Below the pieces are notes generated by a model. That model saw only the letters and a program-made list of their open reading frames with translations. It did no database searches and had not been told where the DNA came from. Made by a program: the position numbers and the translations under genes. 32,573 nt of DNA. Source: Paramecium octaurelia. Taxonomy: Eukaryota; Ciliophora; Oligohymenophorea; Peniculida; Parameciidae. This document shows positions 11,032-22,300 of the stretch, piece by piece. How positions within the stretch are numbered: position 1 is the first letter of the stretch; every line of letters starts with the position of its first letter. Where the stretch lies: assembly GCA_905182995.1 (NCBI GenBank), contig CAJJDP010000030.1, forward strand, positions 583,655-616,227, in the 5' to 3' direction.

Positions 11032-14000
11032 GTACCACTTGTTTGAAGTTGAATTATCGCAATCTACTTCAAAGGGTTCTATAAGAACTTAACATCTTTT
11101 ATTTCTCCAATCATATTCACAAGGATTATCAGTTGTTATTTAGCATAGAGCACCACTATTAATCTTTTAATAGTAAGTGCAATTTCTATTTAATTTAGGA
11201 TTATCAATATTGATTGAATTGCAGATAAAGTTTTCGTATTAGCAATATTCATATGGTGTTTAAATGTTAATGCAGCCGTTTTCATTTAGTTAATTGCTAC
11301 ACTTTAAATTTTTCAGTTCAGCATCTTATACTTCAAAGCATTCCTCTTCATTAACTTAGGCTTTCCAAAATACTTTAATATTATCTTATGAATATCTTTA
11401 ACACATTAATGAATTAAATGATATTTTGTTATTCCAGTTTAAGTTAAGAGACTGATATTATTCTTTATTATCAAGAAAAGGTGTGCATGAATTGTTTTAT
11501 TTATCGTAGAAACATGGGATATCTGTACTTTTTGAGCAGGTAATAGGATTAGTTTTAAATGAATGAGTACATTTAAGTAATTCTCCTTAAGTATTATCAA
11601 TAGAATAGCAACCTTTTGTTGAGTTAAATGCACAGTATTAGCCTTTAGTTTTGATTGAATAACATTTATCTTCATTAATCATATCTTCACATTAAGCTTA
11701 TCCAAAATCAAAAATACATTAATTATCTTAAAATCTACAAAGATAGCCTTTTGTTTAGAATAAACAAGTCCTTCTATTTAAACCTGGAGTTGAACATTAG
11801 AAATTATCTGTTTCTAATACAATTTCACAAGTATTTGAAGTAATATTTAATTTACAATTTCGATCATTTGTAGTTGCACAAACTGATGCTTTAACAATAA
11901 ATTTTGATTTAGATAAAGATTCACAAGTATCAATATTTAAATCAATAGATTAACATTTTATTCCATTGAATTTACAATTAGAAGGTAAAGATATACAAGA
12001 AACCCAATTTAAATCTTTTTCAGGAAAACAATTATTTATTGTCTTTAAAGTTTATTAAGATGTTTGAATGCATCTATTTTCATTTTAATTATATTCACAT
12101 GTTTGTAATGTCTTTTATAAACAAGCATACTTATTAGTTGTAAATTTATAACAATTATCAATAAAAGGTTATCTATTCGATACATTAATACATCTATTTT
12201 ATATTTCGCTGTATATTAAACAATCTGTTATTTTTTAATCTAAAGAATAACAAACACTATTAGAATAAGCAAATTTTAAAGTAGAATTAATGATATCATT
12301 AATTGTATTTACTTAATGAAGAGAACAAATGTTATTATCAAATTTACATGTTTATTTTTAAGAAATGCAAGCCCATTTATTTAATGAATCAAGACATCCA
12401 ACTTAATCATTTTTATTTTCTACACATTAAACTTGTTCATCTATAAATTAACATTACCCTATTGATCTATTAATACAACCAAATTTATTTAATCCTTAGG
12501 TATCGCATTTAATTAAATCAGTAATAATAGTTTCTCGACATTAATAATAATTATCTAAGAAACAATTTGATTAAATCTTTAATTAAGAACAAATCTTTTA
12601 ACTAAAATGAGTAATATATGATTATTAAATATTTGATATTGCTTAATTACATGATATTACTTTATCATTTAATATAGCCTATTAACATTCATAAAGATCT
12701 GACCATACACATGAGATAATTGATTAATTTAAACATCCAAATTTATTTAGATCTGAACATTAAGTTATTTCTTTATCATTTTTAATACATTTTTAATTAA
12801 TTGAATCCCATAAACAAGATTCCTTTAATGAAAATAAACAAAGATCTTCATTCAATAATAAATTACAATAACCTTAAGTGGGATCAAATTATGTACAATA
12901 TCCAATATTCAAATCAAACCAACAATCTTACTAAAATTGTATACATGCATCTTAATTATATATTGAACAATCTCTACTATCAGATCCTGTTATTCTATCT
13001 ATTTATTTACATTCCTAATCTTCCCATTTACACTTTATCTCTTTTGTCATTTATAAACATGCCTGCTTGTTTAATAGATTGCATGATTTTATCTTATCTT
13101 CCAAAATTTTACAAAATAATTTTTGCTCATCATAATAAACACTCAAAGAATTACACCTGATACAAGCTCTTTTAGATACAACCAAATTTAGAAGATAATC
13201 ACAACTATAATGAGTTGCATCTTCGCATGTAAAAGTATATCGACAAGCTTATTCGACCATTCCACAAACTTTTTTTTTACTCTCAGTTTCAATTGGTAAC
13301 AAATTCACCTCATAACATAAATAATATTGATTAGAATTATCAGGTAATTTTTGAATAGGTTTTCTCTCTGGTTAACAGTACCCAAGTAAATCAAAGTCGC
13401 ATTTGCAATATTCACACCAAGATTTACTATAGCTTCTATCGCATAAACATGGATAGATATTCTAATCAGAAACACAAACCCCATTTGAATATCGACAATA
13501 ATCAGCTACTGCAGCGCAATTAAATATTGATGGATTTAAAACCCTTATACAAGATACCGAGCTTTGAAAATTTAAATCTTTAACACAACTTTTATAACGA
13601 TGTGTATTAGCAGGACATAAATTATCTGCAACATTTTATTCGCTACTATCTTTACAATACACTAATTATGAAGATACTGCTTGACATGTATTTTAATATT
13701 CATTTTATTATTACCCACTAAATCTACAAATATTATTGAAGTTATCGCACTAATTAGTTGGTTTGCGAGTATTTTTTACGCTATCACAATTTGGAACTTT
13801 ATGTTCATTCCCTTCAAGCTAAATACAACCACCTTAATTTATATCAAAGTAACAGTTTTAATTTGTCATTTCAAGACAAAGAGCTTTAGAAAAAATATTT
13901 CGGCATTTTAACTATAGATAATAAAACCCTTTACAAATTTCAGATTTAGTATATATATTGTATTTTTTACATATTGCATCCTAGAGTTCCCAAGATTAGG

Positions 14001-17000
14001 CGACAAAAGGAAAACAATCAGCTGTCTTATTACATGCTTTATGGCTATCTGAACATTTATATGAAGCACAAAGTTAAGTTATTTCTATAGTAGTGGTTAT
14101 ATTGATAAAAGTGTTCTCAATTAATACTTTATTTACTTAGGTTTATTAAGCTTTTGGACAATCGCTAAACATTTAGCAAGCTTCTTTTGTCTAATTACAA
14201 TTTCCAAAGCATTTTTATTTTTATAATATTTCTGGGTTTAAAACTTCTTGAGGTGGGGGGTCTGTATCCTTACAAGGCTAAATTTCTAATTATTACTAAC
14301 AATATTATTAACAAGTTTAGTCCTATATGATAGGTGGTTATGTAGTGCCATCATCATTAATCTTAAGATTTTCAATAAAAATCTATCCACAATTGTCACT
14401 TATAGAACACGGTTCATTTGTATAATCACATCTTCCTAATCCACATTTTAATTAATCACTTTTGCCTGGATAAGTTAAGCCATCACTTTAAAATTCTGAA
14501 TTTGTTACATATTAGTTACATTCAGCAGCATCGGTGCAATTATTATGTTGATATACCCAATATGACTATTAACTGATGATGTAATGTTTAGTATCAAATA
14601 AATGAATTTATTATTTACTCACTTTACAGGTATAATTATTCCAAATACAAAATCTCTAATAATTGCATTATTGCACAAATTCTTTATTTTAATAGCATTA
14701 ATATTCTCCATCATTCCCTTCTAAAGATTCTGATATAGAGGAGCATCCTAGTTTATTAACATATTCTCCTCTGTTTTATAAATCCTAAAGATCTAAACAA
14801 CTTGTATCTATTTTAACTTACAATGTTGTGCAAGATAAATTCTGAAGAGAGAATTTACATGACTTTGGTATATTCATACAGACTTCAATATTTATAGCAT
14901 ATTTAGATGAGCAAATTGTTTGATCCATATTGAAAATTTTACATTTTGGAGGTTTTTCATTTTAATCGAAATAACAATTTGAACCTTTTGTTAAAAATTA
15001 ACATGCATAGTTATTCATAGAAATATCAGAACATCCAAATTTTTAAGTATCGTCTAGGATTTTGCATTTATGATTATCTGCATCAAATGTGTACCCAGCA
15101 CCAACTATTAGGGCACAAGCCCATTGATTATATTAGTTCTTAGGATTCTATCCTACGTATTGATCTTTAGTCATCATATTAAAATAAACACATTAATATT
15201 GATCTTCATTCCACATGCAAGGTTGCTTCGTAACTTTCATACATAAGATTTAATTTAGATTATTATTACATTCCAATTCTTATAGAGCTGTTTTATTTTC
15301 ATAGCATTAACCTGAGATATCATCCCATCTGCAATTTCCTTGAGTATTCTTAAAACAACCTCTTTTATTAATTCCATCTAAATTACATCCTTCAATTGAT
15401 TTGGTAGATACAACACAATAATTATTTTAGAATTCACAAATTTAACCATTTTTTGATATTAATGAGCAAGTTTTTCTACTCACTTTACCTGTAGTATTGA
15501 AATATGAGCAATCTTGATCTAAAGGTGCGTTAATACATTTATCTTAGGCAAGAGAGAATTGGCAAGCTGAATATTAATTTTCTATGCATGATTTGATATT
15601 TTGATATTCATTACAAGTGAGGATTTCTTATTATTAATCCACTGTTATTGTAATACAAGTTAGCGTTTCTTTGTTCCATTTACAATAAAGATTACTAGTA
15701 AGTCCTAAGCAAATGTTAGAATTTCCAGTTACACTTTCACAAGTTTAATATTATGGATATGGTTATAAAAGTAGCTTACAGTTTTTACCTTCTTAATTAT
15801 ACTCAAAGTATTTTTAACTTAAGTTGATGCTATTCACTGCCTCAATTGCTAGACAGGCATAGATATTAAGAATTGAAGAAGGTTTTGTAAATTCTATCAA
15901 GTCTAAATTCTTTTTTAAATTTAAATTTACACAAGCAAATCCATTATAATAGCATGTTTAAGAAGTTGACCAATCTATCATATGACAAGAATTCTTATTC
16001 ATTTAAGCACAAGTAAATTTTTTTTCATTATAATAGCTCTTTACATTATTAGAATTTGAGATATCCACAATTTAGTTTGTGAGTTACTTACATCTGAAGT
16101 CTTGAAAATAACAGTAAACTCCTGGATTTTTACTTGAGAATCTACTGCATGAATGTACATTTATTCCTATTAATTCATTTTCTGTGCAACATTCAGAAGT
16201 ACAATCTTTGGTTTTTACCTTACAAATTTTTTCTGTTATATCATATTCACAATAACCAGGATTCTATTCCTCAAATGATTACTCCATACCAAAAATGATA
16301 TTATTTGGATTTTCCATTGTAATAGATGCACAAACATTAACATTAACTTGAAAAGATGAGAAGTCTGCACATTTCTTATTTGGAAGTACTTAAATTTCTC
16401 TACACTACTAATACATAATAGACCATTAACATAATTAACCTGGTGTTTATATTGCTAAGCAAATTCTTTCTGTTGGAAAATTTGAAAGGCACTGTAGTTT
16501 TTCTAAAATTATTTAAACTTCTGGAGTAATTGAAGTTGAAATTTCTCCAATACTCTAGCATCTATCCTTCTCAAAGTAACAATTCTCTTTAGCCTTCTTA
16601 CAACTAATCGTATTAAGTCCTAGATCATTGCAATTCATTTCACCTATTAGTTGATTTGTACATCCTATTTCTTCTTTAAAATATCTGCAAAATTCATTGT
16701 TGTATTTTACTTGAGCACATGTTTATGGATTAGCATACTTAAGATCTGTACAAGGAATATTAGTAATGGCATTTTTTTTCAAAAATTTACAGCTATTTTA
16801 TTGCCATCTGCAAAATACATTTTCTGTCATTATAGACCCACATATTATTCTATTCAATCCTAAAGTTTTATCAAAACATGACACTGTTGCTAAAAATTAA
16901 TTAGCCTTTTGTATCTCCTGCAGATTTATATTATTTTCATTATCAGTGCTTATTAATAAAGATACACATTAGGATTTGTTTTTATCAAAATAACAACCAA

Positions 17001-18503
17001 TTTAATTATTTTCAAAAACTTATTGACACGATAGATAATTTGCATATTCCAAACTACTACAAACAGTTTCAAATGGTATTATTAAAATATCTTAACAACT
17101 TGAATCTATCCACTTACAAAACTAATTCTCTCTTGAAATACTAACACATCCATATAAATTTAGATATGGAGTAGAACAATAATCATTTGTTGAACTTTCA
17201 ACACAAATTTTAGTTATTTCATTATATTTACACATTGCATGTGGCTTAGTGATAGCTTAACAAACATTCCCATTAACTAAAAATTGGTCAAAACTATCGC
17301 AATCTTAATCTTGAGTAATTTATACATTTTAACAACCTTATCCATTCCATAAACATAATTAATCTTTTGTCTTAATATTAATACAAGCTGCTTAATTTAA
17401 TTACATTTAACATTAATAATTACTTAAATCATTTTCAGATAATGTTTAACAAAATCCTTAATAAAAAGTACACTATTAATTTTAGATGGATAAACATGCA
17501 AATTTTGTTATTCCAGGAGTATCGCAATTTAAATCTTCCAATTAGTTTTAATTTAATTCCGTACATTTGTAATTTAATTGGTCAAACATACAAAAACCTT
17601 GTTAATTAGCACATACATTTATGTTAACATCAACAATGTTGAGACATGAAACTTGTTGATCAAATTTATAAACACGGCATTCATTTTGTTACCATTAACA
17701 TAACAAATGAGGTTTTGTAATAGATAAACAAGCTAATTTGTTTAATTTTTAAGAGCATTCTAATATCTCAGAAGGTTTTATGGTTTTACATTTATCATTT
17801 TCAAAGAGACCTTAAATGATATATTAAATTACACATTTCATTATTTGTCAAAATTGAAACACATCCTATTTCATTTAAACCCAAAGTTGAACATTTTATT
17901 TCTTTAAATTATATCTAATTAAGTGTAACACATTTATAATCTCCTTGTGGTCCTGTGTTCATACCTTTATTATTTATGCTATTTACAAGGAGATTTATGA
18001 TATTTAGCACATAGTTATGGAGTAACAGAGTATGGAGACAACTATTCTTTAGAGTAATCTGAAAATATAATCTTTTAAGAATCTTCACATTAATAACCAT
18101 TCCAAAAGCAATCTTTATTAATTACATTAACGCAAGCATATTTTGAATATGAATTACTGCAACCAAGGTTTTTCAGATGGAATATATTAACTTCTCTGCA
18201 TCTATTCTAAAATATACCTAAATATAAATTAATATTTACATCTGCTCTCAATATGTCCACTAATAGTTAATTAGTTTATACAAGCATTACGATTGAGATT
18301 ATAAGAGCATCCTAAATTTTAATTACTTGTTTCTATGCACTGATTCAGAAATTCAACATACAAGCCTATCAATAAAATTTATCAAATACAATTAGAATCA
18401 GTTAATTATAAAACACAGGTAACGGGATCGTATTCATTTAAATTACATATGCAGTTACACCCAGCTAATGCAAAAACAAATATGCAAATGAGTTTGAACA
18501 TTT
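11032..18503 (-). CDS. Giant Cys-rich surface-type protein, N-terminal segment with signal peptide
   Basis: ATG at 18501-18503 (complement) opens MFKLICIFVFALAGCNC…, a classic signal peptide with likely cleavage near ALA/GC. The protein then runs for more than 2000 residues as Asn/Gln/Lys-rich sequence with dense Cys in GC-x(n)-C-x-W/F-x(n)-C units, for example GLNTISCKKAKENCYFEKDRC. Four small introns lie in the first 700 bp (18366-18389, 18218-18239, 17965-17986, 17811-17832); more may exist downstream. A Pro-rich interruption (DTDPPPQEV) occurs near 14250. The sampled stretches to 11032 stay Cys-rich without a convincing gene end, so this segment, 9668-11030 and 4828-9666 probably form one gene of roughly 4000 or more residues. 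The role is inferred as secreted or surface coat protein; no enzymatic motif is seen. Confidence 0.8.
11521..12593 (-). repeat. Internal repeat unit C (~1.07 kb) of the giant Cys-rich gene
   Basis: Near-identical to unit B at an offset of 1563 bp (521 codons, in frame) and to unit A. This is the only copy whose right end (12593) continues into unique sequence, so it is the anchored copy. Confidence 0.9.
17811..17832 (-). other. 22-nt intron with AAG 3' end
   Basis: Begins GTAATTT and ends TTTAAG on the minus strand. Unspliced, the frame meets TGA a few codons later; splicing gives …NNEMC|LFENDKC… and restores the Cys pattern. The AAG acceptor differs from the usual TAG. Confidence 0.65.
17965..17986 (-). 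other. 22-nt intron with AAG 3' end
   Basis: Begins GTAAATAG and ends TAAAG on the minus strand. Splicing joins …KYHKSPC to MNTGPQGDYKC and moves the reading into the only frame that stays Cys-rich downstream. The AAG acceptor is unusual. Confidence 0.65.
18218..18239 (-). other. 22-nt intron
   Basis: Begins GTAAATA and ends ATTTAG on the minus strand. Splicing gives …HIESRC|IFQNRC…; unspliced reading loses the Cys spacing. Confidence 0.75.
18366..18389 (-). other. 24-nt intron containing an in-frame TGA
   Basis: Begins GTATTTGA and ends GATAG on the minus strand. Its length is a multiple of three and it carries an in-frame TGA, so retention would stop translation just after the signal peptide. 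Splicing gives …TDSNC|LYVEFLNQC…. Confidence 0.8.
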
Positions 18504-18809
18504 TTAAAATACTAATTATTATTTTATGTATCCAAATTTTAGGTTATATTATCGATTTTCTAAATCTAATAATTTTATTCTCCTCTAAGCAAATCAGTTT
18601 TTCTTCTGATTTTTAAGATTATGGAGACAATAAATGGAATTTTAACAGTTACTATATAAAATTATAGTCTCTATTCCTATCCTTTTTTGTTAATTTCACC
18701 CATAACATTATATTAGTTATTTCCCCAATTATATTTAACAAGTAGTTAATTTTTGATAAAGTTAATCTCATATACACTATGATTTAATTAATAATACAAA
18801 TTATAATAA
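18504..18809. other. Intergenic region upstream of the giant Cys-rich gene
   Basis: About 306 bp of AT-rich sequence between the ATG at 18503 and the stop of the candidate small gene at 18810. It should contain the promoter of the Cys-rich gene. A minus-strand frame is open across it and past the ATG, but it lacks any recognisable protein signature. I see no clear TATA-type or repeated element to single out. Confidence 0.5.
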
Positions 18810-19144
18810 TCATTTTAGCCATTGATTAATCTAATCATTTTTTCCAGCACTTTCATTAAAATATTCTTCGAGTTTTTATATTTCTATTTTTATTTGTTGA
18901 TATTAATCTTTTAATTGATATTAGGATTTTAATTTTGGACGTCCATCAATCAACAATAGCAAATTAGATTAAGATCTAATTTCTTAGATAATATAGCAAA
19001 AAGTGATACCACTGTTTTACATTTATCAAATTCTATTTATGCCTAGTCTTTGAATCATTTTTATTATTATTATACTCTATACACACAATCAAACTAATTT
19101 ATAATCAAAAAATGGATAAGATGGTTAGATGCACTTTGCGACAT
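18810..19144 (-). CDS. Hypothetical small coiled-coil protein, exon structure unresolved
   Basis: Two overlapping minus-strand readings look like protein. A single-exon model starts at ATG 19020-19022 and ends at TGA 18810-18812, giving 70 residues. Its second half (KDQYQQIKIEIQKLEEYF, then NESAGKNDQINQWLK) is amphipathic and coiled-coil-like. An alternative start at 19142-19144 gives MSQSASNHLIHFLIINQFDC…, then a canonical 33-nt intron (19043-19075, a multiple of three with an in-frame TGA), then AQIEFDKCKTVVSLFAILSKKLDLN in another frame, which ends at a TGA before reaching the coiled-coil exon. A further unidentified intron, or a sequence error, would be needed to join them. I do not recognise the family. 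Chance open frames are possible because only TGA stops here. Confidence 0.4.
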
Positions 19145-19316
19145 TTAAAGACAAGAAACTTATCTATTAATTAAGTACAAAAATAAAAATCCTATTTGAT
19201 AAATTAATTACCTTAGACATCCGACGATTATATAATACAATTTGATTAGTTGAATGAAGATATTTATATTTAAAATATGAATATATATAATATATATAAT
19301 AAATTTCAAATATTTC
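19145..19316. other. AT-rich 3' flank of the dynein gene
   Basis: Contains a run of alternating AT/TA near 19280-19305 directly downstream of the dynein stop on the minus strand. It presumably holds the dynein 3' end and the upstream region of the candidate small gene. No convincing gene seen. Confidence 0.5.
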
Positions 19317-22300
19317 TCAATCATCACTCATCAATAGACAAGTACCACTGAGAATCCATTTGGAGGCGTCTGAATCCTCATTTTCCATATTAAGATTTGC
19401 TGTAAATACAAATGTAGGTCCTCTCATTGATGTTACGTAGACTGGACATTAATATTATCCAATCTTCTTCTTTTTCTCTGCTGTCACAGCAATCACATTA
19501 ACAACTGGTAATTTTGGATGTAATTCCTTCTATTTCTATTCAATTAAATATCCTTCTTATCCTTAACCACCTAATTCCCATGCAGCTCCTTCCAAATACA
19601 AACCATGAATATAAGCACCAGTCTCAGCTGAAACAGTAACTTCTTCATGTCCTTTGATAGCTGTCACATTTGTTTACAAGACCATCTAAATAATATAAAT
19701 AATAATATCTTACATCATCTAAAGGTAATCCTTGTTCTCTGGCAGTCTTCTACATAATTGCAGTCAAAAATGACATGGGATTGAACAAATAACTAATACA
19801 CAATGAAACTGGTGTGACCATTTCTTATGTCCATACTGCTAATTAGTTGGTTCTTTCAATTAAATCATTGAACCAGGCAGCCAAACCCTTTCTTGAGAAA
19901 TAGGCAAACTTCTCCCAACTGGCAGGGACTTTATTGAATTGTAATGATAGAGATAAGGCTTCCATTTGATCTGTGATATTCAAAGCACCTGTTAAACCAA
20001 GTCTAAGATCTTCAAGTGATCTTCTGATTTCACCTAATAAAATGTTCATTCTTTCACATTCTTATAGACACACAATTTGATCAGGTGTCTTTTCTGATGC
20101 CTTAGCTGTGACATCCATTAAATTAGTATCAGCAGGAGTTGTGGATTTTAATAATGTCAATTAAGTCATAACTCCATCATCTTTTTTACCTCCACCACCA
20201 CTGCTTGATCCTCCTTGAACATCCAAGATGGTACTGAATAAGGTTTCACATTATTATGTCAAATAACCAATTTCTGCATTTGGATGCATACCAAACATTT
20301 ATGGAGATTCAATTGGTAATTTCTTTTCAATGTATTCCTTATATTATTCATATTCAAATTTTGAAGGATCTGGTGATTTAAATCCTGGACCCAAATTGAA
20401 ATTTGGTTATAATAATTCTGGTTTAATTAAGACTTTCAAATAAGTAGCATTGGTTCTTCTATCCCAATCGTCTGTAATGTGCCCGCCATACATAATTTCA
20501 CCAAAAATATATTTCAAATCATCCCAAGGCACAACATCATATTTGGACAAATAATTATACAAGACATTAGCACATATTGTTAGATCACCATCATTAAAGT
20601 TGTAAATTCTAGACCATCCTTAAGCACCAAACTTCTTTCTACCCAAGACTAAGGAATGGAAATGGCACAAAGCAAACAAACATGCCTTGAATTCTGATGG
20701 TTTCTTTTAACATTTATTCAAGAACTCTTAATCAAAGTGAGCATAGGCTCTTCTGAGATTAGCCTTTAAATCTTATGGTGCTTCATTGGCAACCTTAACA
20801 GATGCTTATAGAATAGATTCTGGAATAATCTTCATTTCAGGGAGAGGAGGAGGTTCTGATGAAATGAATACTCTAAAGTTTGGATGATGTTTAGCATAAA
20901 CAGTTTCAAGATATCCTTCCAAACCATTAAGACCTGTCAACCAATTTTACATTAAATGTACATTTTGTAACATAATCCAATGTCCTTAAACAGCACAATC
21001 TAATAATGCTTTTCTAGCAATTTCTTCTTGACCTTGACCCATTGAGATGTTGATGAATTTGCCATTAAATGATGTAATATCATATTAAGCAGCCACTCTT
21101 TCCACTTCTGGTGTAGGATCAACTCCTGGGAACAAGACGAAGAAAATAGGTGTGGTCGGAGCCATTTCACTAAAGGTTTCAAAAATTGAGAATGGAGGTT
21201 ATTCAACATACTTATCTCCCATTTCTTCAGCAACATAATTAGCCATAGCTGATGTCAGTCTATCAGGTCTCATTGTTCTTAATAACAGTAATCTATGGAA
21301 TTTCTTAAGATGACTGAATGCCTTAGGTAGATCACTGATTTCAGCCTTTTCTTCATTATACCATTTCTTCCATTAGAGATTGTCAACTTCTAAACTTTAT
21401 CCAAGACCATTAAATTCAGGGATTGATTCCAAGGCTTTGCAGCATGCCCAAATTGTATCATTCAAGAATGATTTCAATGATTCAGGCATAGGAGGAGGAT
21501 TTAATTCGATTTTACCAATAATCAAATGGTCAACCTATTCCTTTGGTAATTTTCCAGCTTTCAAATTGATTCTCAATGTAAGCATTGTTGATACAATCAA
21601 CTTGTGTCTTTCGAACAATCCTCTTCTGGCATATTAGAAAGAGGTATAAGTAATACTTTCAATCAATTAATTGACTCTCTTTCTCAAAGATTATGGTGTG
21701 AGTTGATCATCATCAGCAGATCTCTTTTATTCTTCAGCTTATTCTTCTTTCTTTTGCTCTCCTTCTTCACCTTCCTTGGCTTCTCCTCCTTCTTCTCCTT
21801 CTCCTTATTCTCCCTCTTATTATTCACCTTATTATTGTTCACCTTATTATTATTCTTCTTATTATTATTCTTCTTGTTATTCCTCTTGTTATTATTCTCC
21901 TTCTTCTCCTTCAGCTGCTTCTTCCTCTTCTCCTTCCTTCTTCTTTCCGAGATCAATTTAAGCTGCTGCTTTCTCATCTAACATGACACCTGTTTGTACA
22001 TATTTATGTTCAGAAATTAAATCAATAGCTCTATGAACAACAACCAAATAGGATTCCAATGAATACTTATAGAAAGAGTGGATCTTAGATAGATCTGTCA
22101 ATAAGAAATAAATTAAGGCACCTCTAGCAGCTGCATTTCTGTATTATTCTGAAGTTTCATTGATTTTAGCTTCGGTGGCCTTAGCAATTTCTACTTTTTC
22201 AGCAATTTCTGTTGAGATCTTCTTAGAGTACTCTAGATTTTCAATCAAAGCAATATCTTCCAAAATATCACCTTCAGCATTAGCTAATTTGTATAATAAT

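Noticed and set aside
8594..12593. Direct repeats considered as a transposon or CRISPR-like array
   Set aside because: Units are ~1.07 kb of in-frame Cys-rich coding sequence with no terminal inverted repeats, transposase or short spacers.
12801..13160. 119-residue plus-strand ORF with hydrophobic stretches
   Set aside because: The minus strand carries the Cys-rich gene with a clear Cys pattern here; the plus ORF has no family resemblance.
18783..19198. Plus-strand open frame of ~138 codons, and another from 19112 running into the dynein 3' end
   Set aside because: With TGA as the only stop, open runs of this length are expected by chance in AT-rich spacer. The minus strand has the better protein-like signal.
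19066..19230. Minus-strand short frame (MSK|DFYFCTQLIDKFL…) with a possible 20-nt intron at 19193-19212
   Set aside because: Only about 30 codons, no link to the downstream coiled-coil frame, and probably the 5' flank of the candidate small gene.
19280..19305. Alternating AT run as a possible telomere or origin
   Set aside because: It is not a G4T2/G3T3-type ciliate telomere repeat and is ordinary for AT-rich 3' flanks.
21604..21981. 125-residue plus-strand ORF rich in Phe/Leu/Ser, resembling a membrane protein
   Set aside because: It is the antisense shadow of the Glu/Gln/Gly-rich insert in the dynein gene (GAA/TAA read backwards gives TTC/TTA).
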